NCBI GenBank assembly: GCA_004835665.1
Contig: RBKR01000009.1
Coordinates: forward strand, 992,001 to 1,056,000
Length of the DNA: 64,000 bases
Origin: Phoma sp. XZ068
Taxonomy: Eukaryota > Ascomycota > Dothideomycetes > Pleosporales > Didymellaceae
Reading direction: 5' to 3'
The notes below the pieces were generated by a model. The model saw nothing but the letters and a program-made list of their open reading frames with translations. It made no database searches and was not told the DNA's origin. This document shows, in pieces, positions 1 to 9,422 of the stretch; position 1 is the stretch's first letter, and every line of letters begins with the position of its first letter. Both the position numbers and the translations under genes were made by a program.

Positions 1-410
1 TTACGATCACAACTGACAATGATGCGCGATGTTGATGCCGTAAGTAGACTGACAACGAGGATGCCTTGATACAACAGGTCCAAGACAGTGTCTCGCTGCG
101 ACAAACACGCGTTATCTCCTCACTCAGACTTCCCTTTGCTGGAAGTAGGCAAAATTACTACGAATGGCGTTCCTCACATGCATGTTCCACACGTCACAAA
201 GTGCAGACGTCATCTATACACGCTAATCAAATGTCAACGACGCGACACTTTAACGCATACTTACCCCAGACTGGATGTTGATGATGATACGTTATCTAGA
301 ACTCATTCCTCGCCCCGGTCATATACTGAGAGCTTTCCTGCAATCTGCAAATAATCTTGACTCTCCATAGCGTTACAGTGATTCAACCAATACCGTCTCA
401 CGACCACATC
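1..410. other. Left-edge stretch, no gene recognised
   Basis: Only short overlapping ORFs without recognisable protein character are visible here. The right end should contain the promoter and 5' UTR of the small gene that begins at 411. Confidence 0.5.
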
Positions 411-776
411 ATGTCCAAGCCACACTCCAAGACAGTCCGAGGAACATTTGATAACCCAAAGACGCAGGCCGCCATCAATTCGGATAGCACACCCCCACAG
501 CTAGGGGACCATGTCTCGCTGAAGCCTGAGACTGACAACCCACCCACGCCAGACAATCAGAAAGCCACTTCGTCACCAGGTTTCAATCCATCATCAAACT
601 CGGACAATAGTGACCTCCCTCACTCCAAGAAGGTCAGGGGGACATTGGCAAATTCGGATGGAAAGCGAGTCAATAATACCCAACTGGGTGATCCAACAAG
701 CTTGAAGGCCGAGACGAGCAAGACCGACCTGGGAAGGCAGACGGAGAGGGAGGGTATGGAGAAGAGCAAGCTCTAG
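411..776 (+). CDS. Small hydrophilic protein with an internal duplication
   Basis: This is a 121-residue, highly polar, Ser/Thr/Pro/Lys-rich protein with no signal peptide or membrane segment. The ATG at 411 is preferred over the in-frame ATG at 357 because the repeated sequence starts right after it. Two copies of one unit are visible. Copy 1 (about residues 4-41) runs from PHSKTVRGT to QLGDHVSLKPET. Copy 2 (about residues 70-102) runs from PHSKKVRGT to QLGDPTSLKAET. They are separated by a disordered linker. The pattern looks like a stress-associated or intrinsically disordered fungal protein, but I do not recognise a named family and assign no function. It is single-exon, and the next gene on the same strand starts about 420 bp downstream. 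Confidence 0.6.
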   Translation: MSKPHSKTVRGTFDNPKTQAAINSDSTPPQLGDHVSLKPETDNPPTPDNQKATSSPGFNPSSNSDNSDLPHSKKVRGTLANSDGKRVNNTQLGDPTSLKAETSKTDLGRQTEREGMEKSKL

Positions 777-1197
777 ATGGACATGTAAGGAGTGGATTTG
801 AAAACATCTTGATCGAAAGAATTAGATGCTCAAAGGAACTTTCACCAGGTTCAATTATCCCTTGATTTGGAAGTGATATGGTCAAGATCGATGTGGGGAG
901 ATTGCGGGGCCCCAGGTTTTTGACATGATATTTGCAACGAACAAATGAACAATGAAGCGCGGCGGAATTGTATAAGGCCAACGTTGGAGATTATAGAATG
1001 AAGTCAAAATTATAGAATGCCAAGTATGATGCCAATCGCGAATCAATAAGAGCTACACGTGGTGAACCCTTGCAGATCTACGGGAGCTCCCTGCCCCACC
1101 GAGGGGTACGGTAACGGTAACTTCAACAGCGTTCATCAACATTTCCCCCAAGCATTCACACCCCACGCTCAACACCGCCAATCGCCCAACCGTCAAC
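777..1197. other. Intergenic region upstream of the inositol monophosphatase gene
   Basis: No coding sequence recognised. The 3' half, rich in short CA/TC runs just before the ATG at 1198, is the likely promoter and 5' UTR of the downstream gene. Confidence 0.5.
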
Positions 1198-2067
1198 ATG
1201 ACAGACCTCAACCTCAACGAGATTTGCGATTTCATGATCTCAGTCGCCAAAAGCGCCGCCGATCGAATCACCTCCGCAACACCAACTACCTCGTCCTCCG
1301 GCTCGAAGAAGAACTCCGTCGACCTCGTCACCGAAACCGATCAAGCCGTTGAGAAGCTCATCTCCACCTCCCTCCGTGAGAAATACCCCGGCTTCTCCTT
1401 CATGGGCGAGGAGACGTACAAGCCTGGCGACACACTCACGCCCGCACCGACATTCATCTGCGATCCAATCGACGGCACAACAAACTTTGTGCACCGATAC
1501 CCGTATGTGTCGATATCGTTGGGATTGGCGATCGATTTGAAGCCCGTGATTGGCGTCGTGTACAACCCCTTCACGCAGACACTATATTCGGCGATCAAAG
1601 GACAGGGCGCATATTTGAATCAGACGACGAAGCTGCCCCTGACACCGCCAACACCGCTTGAGACGCTGAACACATGTCTGGTTGCAGTTGAGTGGGGAAG
1701 CGACCGCAGCGGGAACGACTTCACAGTCAAGAGCGAGACATTCAAGAACTTGGCTGCGACGAAGGAGAATGGTGGAGGTATGGTGCATGGACTGAGGTCA
1801 TTCGGATCTGCGGCCTTGAACTTGTGTGGGGTGGCTAGCGGAGGTCTGGATATCTACTGGGAAGCTGGCTGCTGGGCGTGGGATGTTTGTGCTGGGTGGA
1901 TTATTCTTGAAGAAGCTGGTGGCCTCATCGTTGATGCGAATCCAGGGAACTGGGAGCCAAGAGTGGACGAGAGGAGATACATGGCTGTTCGTGGCGGAGA
2001 GGGCCAGAAAGAGATTGTCGAAGAGTTCTGGAGCCTGGTCCATGGAAAGTTTGAGGTTGGCATCTAG
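1198..2067 (+). CDS. Inositol-1-monophosphatase family protein
   Basis: This family of Mg2+- and Li+-sensitive phosphatases hydrolyses inositol monophosphate to free myo-inositol in the cytosol. The 289-residue, single-exon ORF has the expected length. The metal-binding signatures are present: GEE at residues 70-72, DPIDGTTN at 89-96 (first family signature), and WDVCAG at about 228-233 (second signature, usually WDxAAG). The ATG at 1198 follows a CAAC context and gives the normal N-terminus. The family also includes the quinate-cluster proteins QutG/qa-X. A qutA/qutR regulator pair lies about 41 kb away, but nothing here shows a functional link, so a housekeeping phosphatase is the simpler reading. 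The gene converges on the BTB-domain gene on the other strand. Confidence 0.92.
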   Translation: MTDLNLNEICDFMISVAKSAADRITSATPTTSSSGSKKNSVDLVTETDQAVEKLISTSLREKYPGFSFMGEETYKPGDTLTPAPTFICDPIDGTTNFVHRYPYVSISLGLAIDLKPVIGVVYNPFTQTLYSAIKGQGAYLNQTTKLPLTPPTPLETLNTCLVAVEWGSDRSGNDFTVKSETFKNLAATKENGGGMVHGLRSFGSAALNLCGVASGGLDIYWEAGCWAWDVCAGWIILEEAGGLIVDANPGNWEPRVDERRYMAVRGGEGQKEIVEEFWSLVHGKFEVGI

Positions 2068-2818
2068 ACGGCTGGTCTCGAAGTGCTCGAGACCATATCA
2101 ACTCATAGACTCCGAGAATAGACAACTTGCACCCCGAGCAACACCTGCAAAGGCACATCAATATAGCAGCGGCCTAAATCTCTCATTGCGCGCTACTAAA
2201 ATCCTCCGCCGCCAGTCTGACCATTCAAGCGGTCTCAACCAAACTTTCCGCTTCGGGCCTTTCCATCAAGGGAGGAGCCCTCCAGCGCGGTCAATCTGAC
2301 CAGCGCAGAACCATACTTCTGAAAATGAATGTCCGTACATCCCTTACTATAACAACAACAGTTCCCCCTCCATCCACCAACGCGCACAAGTGAACAAAGG
2401 AAACGCAGTCTCGTAGTAGACATGTACTCTCTCCGCAAGCAGAGAGGGGCGGTGGGAATGGAGAATCGTTGCAAAGTCGTTTGAAGAGAACATTAGAAAC
2501 GTGATGAGGGTAAGCAAACACAGTAAAGGGGAGGGGAGAAGAAGCGAGGAGTGGGGGATGATGGGTAAGGATAATTGCAACCAGCCGGGCCGTCGATGTA
2601 CGCCGAGGAAATCAGGGGAGGAGTCGTGTCCTTTCCGTCTTTTTCTGGGGTTTTCTGTTTTACGTTGAGTGACGATGAGCGAGTTGCGTGAGCTTTGTCG
2701 CTTGATGGCAATTTGTGTTTGTCGGGAGTTGAGAGTGGGTCAAATTAATGGTACTCCAAAGTGATGTGGTGTGTGGTGTGTTTGCAGTCGTTCTTGACGA
2801 GATGCGGTCGAGGCAACT
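2068..2818. other. Convergent intergenic region
   Basis: This lies between the 3' ends of the inositol monophosphatase gene (+) and the BTB gene (-). It contains pyrimidine-rich and GT-rich patches on the minus strand and short unconvincing ORFs. Presumably it holds both 3' UTRs. Confidence 0.5.
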
Positions 2819-3765
2819 TTAGATGGTCCTAGGAGTGCCGCGAGCGGAGGGGCTAGGGTGTGTCAGTTTTGGTCAACTTACAGGCGTCTACGGTTGAAAA
2901 GCAGGATCACACAGGAGATGCGCAAGGCTCACCTCGCGTCCACGAGATCATCGACATGGTTGCACATCGCCACGAACAGGTCAAAGAACAGTTTTCCCCC
3001 CATCTCCATCTCCATCTGCATGGTTCCACTACGCTTGAATGTTTTCCGGCTGCGAATGATCAGAGCGAGGTAATGAGCGCGCAGCCGCGAGTCATTGTCC
3101 GGTGTGTTCTCGTAGGCATATCGTGCGCTGCGCAAGATCGTTCCGACCTCGATCCCGCTCTGCAGGCCCTGCTTGCGCAGGGAGAGCTTCTTGAGCTCCT
3201 CGAGGCCGTAGCGATCGGCAGCACAGTACACGGCTGTGTCACGGAGGATAACGTCACCCACACCGGTATGGAAAAAGGTTGGCTCGACAGCGGCAGCGCG
3301 GTCGCTAGTTTTGTTTGGGTCGGGTGAGGTCATTGCGCCCTCGAGCATCCAGGTCTGGCGGCGCCTGTCATGAACAAGGCGGGGGTAGTAGTCACCCTTG
3401 TAAAGATACTCGAGAATGCACGAGAAGACCTCCGGCTCCTCTGTAGGCAGGTCGATGCGTCGATTAGCGGACTCGAAGAACTGGCCTCGCAACGCTTGCG
3501 CGAAGAACGGGGCATGTGACAGGACGTCTTCGTGCGCGGCAAACAGTCGCTGGTCGGGACCCACGACGACTGTCACGATGGCAGAGGTGAGACTCGGTGA
3601 AGTCGCCTCCATCATGGGGCTATCCTTGCGCGCATCCAGCTTCTCGGCCATCTTCTTCTGCTTCTGCTTCAGTTCAGAAGCATCGCGAAACGATCTCTTC
3701 GGCTGTTTCTGTATCTTGCCCGAACGGTCCTTTGAACTAGCAAACGAACGTTTTCCGAACATGTT
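2819..3765 (-). CDS. BTB/POZ-domain protein
   Basis: BTB/POZ domains mediate dimerisation and often act as cullin-3 substrate adaptors. The protein starts with a basic stretch (about residues 1-55, Lys/Arg/Ser-rich). A BTB fold then follows: a TVVVG strand, the AAHEDVLSHAPFFAQAL helix region, then IDLPTEEPEVFSCILEYLYKGDYYP. An unassigned C-terminal region comes after it. The ATG at 3765 is favoured; an in-frame ATG at 3894 would add 43 residues. The long exon runs to 2933 and ends at a GTGAGC donor. A small last exon of 34 nt (2852-2819), after an 80-nt intron ending in CCCTAG, gives a C-terminus SPSARGTPRTI. Without splicing the ORF stops immediately in the donor. No partner or pathway can be named. 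Confidence 0.8.
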
Positions 3766-6027
3766 GACCGAAGAGAGGGATCGTAACGAGCGACAGAGCA
3801 ACTTGTAAAGAGTGGACAGGTTAGTTGACGCGGGCTGTGAGAATGAGGGACCTCCGGAAGCTCTTAGATTTCGCGCTTTTCGTGGAAAAGACACTACGTC
3901 AAAAGAACTTGGTGCGTATCTAGCACGGGGCGTGAAGATACCACACGCGGATTGTCAGGTTGTGGCTTGTCGAGAGGGCGTAACGAGCTTATAGTGTGGG
4001 GGAGGCCGGTATTTATACATAACCTTGCCAAGTTACATCCCCCTGCCTATCGACGTAGCCCCAGCCAACCGGGCGATGCAGCACTCTTCATTCGTCAAGC
4101 TGAAAGCGCCTGTCCAATACCAGCCATGCATAAACATCAGGCAGCAAGGCAGCGCTACCAACAACGCCCGTTGCGGTCTGAGCAGCGACTTTGGAAATGC
4201 ATGGAAGACCTTGCTTGTTTTGTTGATCGCTGTTTGGCGGGGCTTGCGCTAGAGGAAAGCGACAGCGGACAACGCAGCAGCAATGTTTGATTGCGGCCAT
4301 CTGTCCAGGTCGCAAGGTATCTAGATGCCTCTCGAATTGCTCTTCCTTTCTCCAGTGTGAGAAACCAGGCCTCGTCATGGGCTCTTCTTGGCTGCAAGGT
4401 ACGTCGACGCGACACACGCGATGTAACGCGTAATTATCGCGGTATCACGTTACGGCGGGATTCATTCTCAACCCATTTCGGGCGCTGTGACTCATTTCGG
4501 CACATACAACGTTGAATAGGGTTTGGTGTGTGACGGGACAAGACAATGCTATCGCCTGTGCGGGGCTGCAGGGCGTCATTATTGAGGAGCTGAAGAATCC
4601 ATCTGCAAATGTTGTTAGAGGTTGACTCCGCCTAGTCGCCGGATCTCCGAGGCACTACTCCTGACAATGTGGCTCTTCGTTGAATACTTGTTCGTACCAT
4701 TTCAACACTTGTTTCAATGATGGGATGCAAATGTCGATAGAGAGCGCACTCTTTCTGCCCTAGTCCTTCATGCTGACAAGGATCAAAGCTAATGTGGAGA
4801 CTTGCACCTCTGGTCACTCTTGATCTGGGATTGCAATCTTTTCGGGAATACGATACTAAAATGGTAATGCAAATTCTAAAAGGTACTGTTGCTTTGCGTT
4901 TGCTGCTTGTCTTGATGAAATTGAATATGCGATTTAACACTTTTGGTGTAGACCGATGACGCCCACATGAGACTGGCCCCACAAGACATGTAAGTTACAA
5001 CAAGCCGACGTCGACTTCCTTGGACCATTTCAAACGTGCTCGTTTGAGCGCTGAAGTGATGAACGAGTTGCCTACGTGCAAATATTTTGGCTGTATATAA
5101 AGATCATTTCGAAGGGAGGAAACCGATATCGCGTCATGACCTGCCTTCTTTGGTGGCCTGGCATATAGAGAGGACAGGAGACAGGCGCTCTACAAGAACT
5201 GTGCAAAATACCAGCGCTTTGTTGTTCACTCATACCTCAACATAATGTGGTTAGCTCCAGTCATCGACTTATGTTGGCTTTCAGACTGGCAGTCTTAACA
5301 CAACAACACCTTGTAGGTGTATCAACAACTGTCGACTAACGTTGTTACTCTTAGAACAAAGACGAAAACAGCGCTACGCACACCAAGTGAACGGCAAACG
5401 AAGCGGCTGCTGATTCGCCAAACAAGCTGTCAGCGCCTCTCTCTACGCTTCCAACCACCAATAAAGAGCAGGTCTGTACGAAAGTATCTGCAACACCGAT
5501 GTTGGCCGTAGGTTTGTAGAAACGCGTCATTTGCACCGCCTTCGCCTGGCTGCCTCTCTGGCTAGTGGTGCGATGTTTCTGCCAGCGGCATGAGCTGTGA
5601 CCGTCGGCATCGACGGGCTAGAGTGAGCCCACTGTGACATGATGGTCACGAATCTCTGTTCGCTGACCATGGTGCGCAGGAATCGGCAAGAGAGATGCCG
5701 CTGCCGCCAAAATCTCCCCATAGCAGCGCAGGGCGGTGAAAAGAGATGAAGCGTCGCCGATTGGCCTGGCCCACATCCCGATCTGGCAAGGCGGCACACT
5801 TGGCAGGGACTTGCGCCTCTCGGAAGCCGTGCTCCCCTGACAGACAAAAGTGGTGCCAGCATCCACCAGCGCAGATCGGGGCTCCAACAATCTGCAATTT
5901 AATCCGCCTCCTCTGCGCCTTCTTCTGCCTCCCCTCTCTACTGCAGCTGTCACAGCACCACACCTACCTTCTTCTGCAGTCGACCTTTTATTCGACCTTT
6001 CTTGCGTTGTTGTTGCACACAAGCACA
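3766..6027. other. 2.2-kb gene-free stretch
   Basis: Only short ORFs in all frames, none with protein-like composition. A TATATAAAG string occurs near 5094-5102 but no convincing gene follows it. The last few hundred bases, pyrimidine-rich before 6028, are the likely promoter and 5' leader of the ERG25-type gene. Confidence 0.45.
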
Positions 6028-7056
6028 ATGTACGTCCCCGGTACTGCCCGATGGCGAATGACCACAGTCTGACAGTCGCGACAGGAACTCTACCTCCGTT
6101 CTGACGCCTATGGCGCAGGACACCTACTGGGGCTCATTCGAGGAGATCTCCAAGTACAATGTCTCACTCAACTACTTTGAGAAGATGTGGCTGGCCTGGT
6201 ACACATGGATGGGCAATGATGTTTTAGCCACCGGTATCATGTCTTTCGCGATCCACGAAATCCTCTACTTCGGGCGATCGTTGCCATGGATCATCATCGA
6301 TATGCTCCCCATGTTCAGGAAGTACAAGATCCAACCGGTGCGTCGCAACGTTCAGATCTCCGACGAGACACCAAAACTAACGCCCAACAGGACAAGATTC
6401 CCACCGCCTGGGAGCAGACACAATGCGCGCTTCTCGTCCTCCTGTCCCACTTTACTGTCGAGCTTCCTCAGATCTGGATGTTCCACCCTATGTGCCAGTA
6501 CTTCGGTCTCGAGACCAGCGTTCCGTTCCCTCCCCTGTACAAGATGGCGTACCAGATCGCTATTTTCTTTGTTATGGAGGACGCATGGCACTACTGGGCC
6601 CACCGTGCGATGCACGCCAGCTCTTTCCTCTACAAGAACATCCACAAGATCCACCACCAATACTCCGCTCCGTTCGGCCTGGCTGCTGAGTACGCCTCTC
6701 CTATCGAAGTCATGGTTCTTGGATTTGGTACCGTTTCTAGCCCCATCATCTGGTGCGCTTTCACCAAGGATCTCCACATCCTGACCATGTATTGCTGGAT
6801 CGTTCTCCGCCTGTTCCAGGCCATCGATGCGCACAGCGGCTACGAGTTCCCCTGGAGCCTGCACCACTTCCTTCCTTTCTGGGCTGGTGCTGAGCACCAC
6901 GACGTTCACCACGAGAAGTTCATTGGCAACTACGCCAGCAGCTTCAGGTGGTGGGACTTCTGCCTGGACACTGAGGCTGGTGCCGAGGCCTCCAAGGCCA
7001 GGAGGGAGAAGAAGCTGGCCAAGGCCAAGGCTCAGGCGGCAAGGAAGGCTCAGTAA
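6028..7056 (+). CDS. erg25: C-4 methylsterol oxidase (ERG25 type)
   Basis: This ER-membrane di-iron enzyme oxidises the C-4 methyl groups of sterol intermediates in ergosterol synthesis. The three histidine clusters of the fatty acid hydroxylase/sterol desaturase superfamily are visible: HRAMH, HKIHH and HHDVHH. The C-terminus is Lys/Ala-rich. Exons supported by frame: 6085-6337, then a 53-nt intron, then 6391-7056 to the TAA. The best N-terminus comes from a first exon that is only AT (6028-6029), spliced through GTACGT...CGACAG (6030-6084) to G at 6085. This gives MNSTSVLTP before the Met at 6110, for 306 residues in total. Unspliced, the ATG at 6028 hits TGA after 14 codons. The conservative alternative is a start at 6110, which loses nine residues. 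Confidence 0.93.
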
Positions 7057-7624
7057 ACGATATCTGGTCGAGGTTGAAGACGTGTTGCATTTGACGAGAA
7101 CAATTTCTTCGGTGGTTTTAGCCATCTTTCCGGTGGGAACTATCACCTTGAGCGATGATTTGCAGTTGACATAGGATATGGCGTTTGGGTAGGATGGCGG
7201 CGATGCATTGTGCCACTGGGTGGCAAAACTAGAAAGGTACAGACCCTCAGTAATGGCAGCTGTAAATAGGGGAGGACAGGGTCCCATAGAAACACTATCA
7301 TATCTAATAATCTTACGATCGTTACAACTTCAATAAAAGTATAACATTAAAATTCCAGTTGTTACATCTCTGAGTCTACATCTATGCCACATGCACTCCA
7401 AATTGAAAAGGGCTTATGAAACCATGAAAAGAGCACCTTGATAAACAGGGCATTTCACTTGCTGTGGGGAGAGAGTGATACGTGCGAGAAGTGGTATTCT
7501 CCTTGGCAGTCACGTGAGCGTGCGAAGCGCGTGTCGGCGTTGGAGCTGCACTCGGACTTTCTTTGAGCAACCTCCCACAGCGCGTCAACCTCAGTCTCAG
7601 GCTCTCCACCCAACGAACGTCACG
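7057..7624. other. Intergenic region between erg25 and paf1
   Basis: This holds the ERG25 3' UTR, including an A/T-rich segment around 7290-7360 that looks like a polyadenylation region, and the promoter of the next gene. No coding sequence recognised. Confidence 0.5.
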
Positions 7625-9033
7625 ATGAGCTCGCAGCGATCAAGCGTAGTCCCGCAGGATTTCCTTGCGCGAATCAGATATTCCAATGCGCTCCCTCCTC
7701 CGCCATGCCCTCCCAAGCTTCTCGATATCCCCAACACTGGTCTCTCGAGTGGACAATACACATCAGCCAGTTTCGCATCGAGGCTTGCGAGAGAACAGCC
7801 GCTAAACATTGAAGCTGATGCCGAGCTGGGTATGCCCATCGACTTGGTGGGTATCCCAAAGGTGTTCGATGGTGATGAATCCGGTAAGACAGGTCATGAT
7901 GCGCGAGCTTTCTGCAAAAACTGACGCGTTGTGCAGCTATCCAGGCCATGGCCCACCCTCCGCCACTATGCGCTGCTGATCGGGCGCTGATGCGACCGCC
8001 CAATGCGCTTGGTAAAGCACACAACCAAGCCACAGGCACATCCTTCTTGCGACGCACGGAATACATCACCTCGAGCACAACTGGCGGTTCTAAGTTCGAG
8101 TCGAGTAACTCGTCAAACACGATGCGCGTCCGACGAAAGCGAAAGCTCCAAGACACCTCTGTGGACGACCCCATCAACATCTCTAGGCATATCTTGAAGG
8201 CCTTCAACCTCGCATATCCGGCTGACGCCTACAACGGACAAGATAGCTCAGAGAACCTACGAGCAGCAGACATTTCTCCCGACGAGAGGCAGGCATGGAA
8301 TAAGCCCAAGAACCCAAAGAACCCCAACTTGAAGCTGCTGGATTCATACCCGCTCCTCCCAGATTGGGATGCCACAACCGACACTGGCGCATACATGGTG
8401 TTCAAGTACATGGCTGCTCCGATCAACAACCCCCTCGACCCCTCATACGATCCTCGCCTCGATGTTGCGCTCTTCCGCCCCGCGGGCCAGTCAATCAAGG
8501 ACCAGGATCTGTACATACAAGAAAAGGAGGCACAGAAGGACGACCCCACAGCACCTGCGCCAACATCACGATTCCACTTCGAATTTTTCCTCCCAGGCAG
8601 CAGAGAAAGAATCCACGACATCCAGCGCAATTTCACAACCAACGACCCCACCGGCGAGTCCATCACCTTCGACGGCGAGGGCGAAGACGACGAAGGCCGC
8701 CCCCGCAAATTCTTCAAATACGACAACATTCGCACATACGAGACCTCGCAACAAGTTGCTTGCGAAGATGTATACGGCGATGTCGTTGCAATGGCCATGC
8801 ACGACCCAGAGAAACACAAGACGGAGAGCCTGCGCAGCACCAAGCTACAAAAGGCCGCGTACTTCTACCCCATCATCCAGAAGACGAGTATCAGACCGCG
8901 AAGACCAGGACACGTAGAGATGGTCGAGGAGCAGCAGCGGGTCGATGTTATCGAGGCGGCGGGCAAGGAGCCGGGCAATGAGAGCGAGAAGAGAGAGGCG
9001 TTCAGGAGGAAGGCTGAGCCCGTTGAGGCATGA
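7625..9033 (+). CDS. paf1: RNA polymerase II-associated factor 1 (Paf1 complex subunit)
   Basis: Paf1 is a core subunit of the nuclear Paf1 complex. The complex travels with RNA polymerase II and supports elongation, histone H2B ubiquitylation and 3' end formation. The N-terminal segment has the family hallmark QDFLARIRYSNALPPPPCPPKLL followed by a Ser/Thr-rich stretch. The C-terminal half contains the conserved FFLPGSRE and YDNIRTYET blocks and a charged tail. Exons: 7625-7883 and 7937-9033, joined across a 53-nt intron (GTAAGA...TGCAG) that preserves frame and gives 451 residues. The ATG at 7625 is chosen over in-frame upstream codons because the Paf1 homology begins just after it. The gene converges on the kinesin gene. 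I regard the identity as secure. Confidence 0.92.
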
Positions 9034-9422
9034 TTTTGTCAATAGGGGGCGAAGACGATCTTTGGTAGCATAGCGTGGCGTTGGTGTGGAAAATTGTATA
9101 GTATGCATATTCATGTGTTTTGCAACTTGTCTGACTTGCTCTCTTGGAATCTAGGGCTTTCTACGAGTCTTGACATGCTCGAAATAACACTGTTTCCGCA
9201 TAGTCGTTTTCATATGTTTACTCACCTTGAGCTTGTCGAAGAACCAGAAAGCATGAAGAAGAAGAAACTATGCATTATGTAAAGCTGATCAGAGGGTATA
9301 GACAAGCCATAAAGGCCCACAAACGTGACCGAGAAAGAAATAGACAGAGATGAGGTGACTTCCAAGAAACCCAAACGCCAATCATAAGTCGTAACGAAAT
9401 CCCAGTGCGCAAATCAAACAGA
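9034..9422. other. Convergent intergenic region between paf1 and the kinesin gene
   Basis: No coding sequence recognised; presumed 3' UTRs of both flanking genes. Confidence 0.5.

Noticed and set aside
1198..2067. Naming the inositol monophosphatase qutG because quinate regulators are in the window
   Set aside because: It is about 41 kb from the regulators with many unrelated genes between; family membership alone does not support the pathway assignment.
5094..5102. TATATAAAG as a promoter
   Set aside because: No convincing gene begins downstream within a reasonable distance.
6352..7287. 311-codon minus-strand ORF opposite the ERG25-type gene
   Set aside because: It is antisense to a conserved enzyme with intact histidine boxes; it has low-complexity composition and no recognisable domain.
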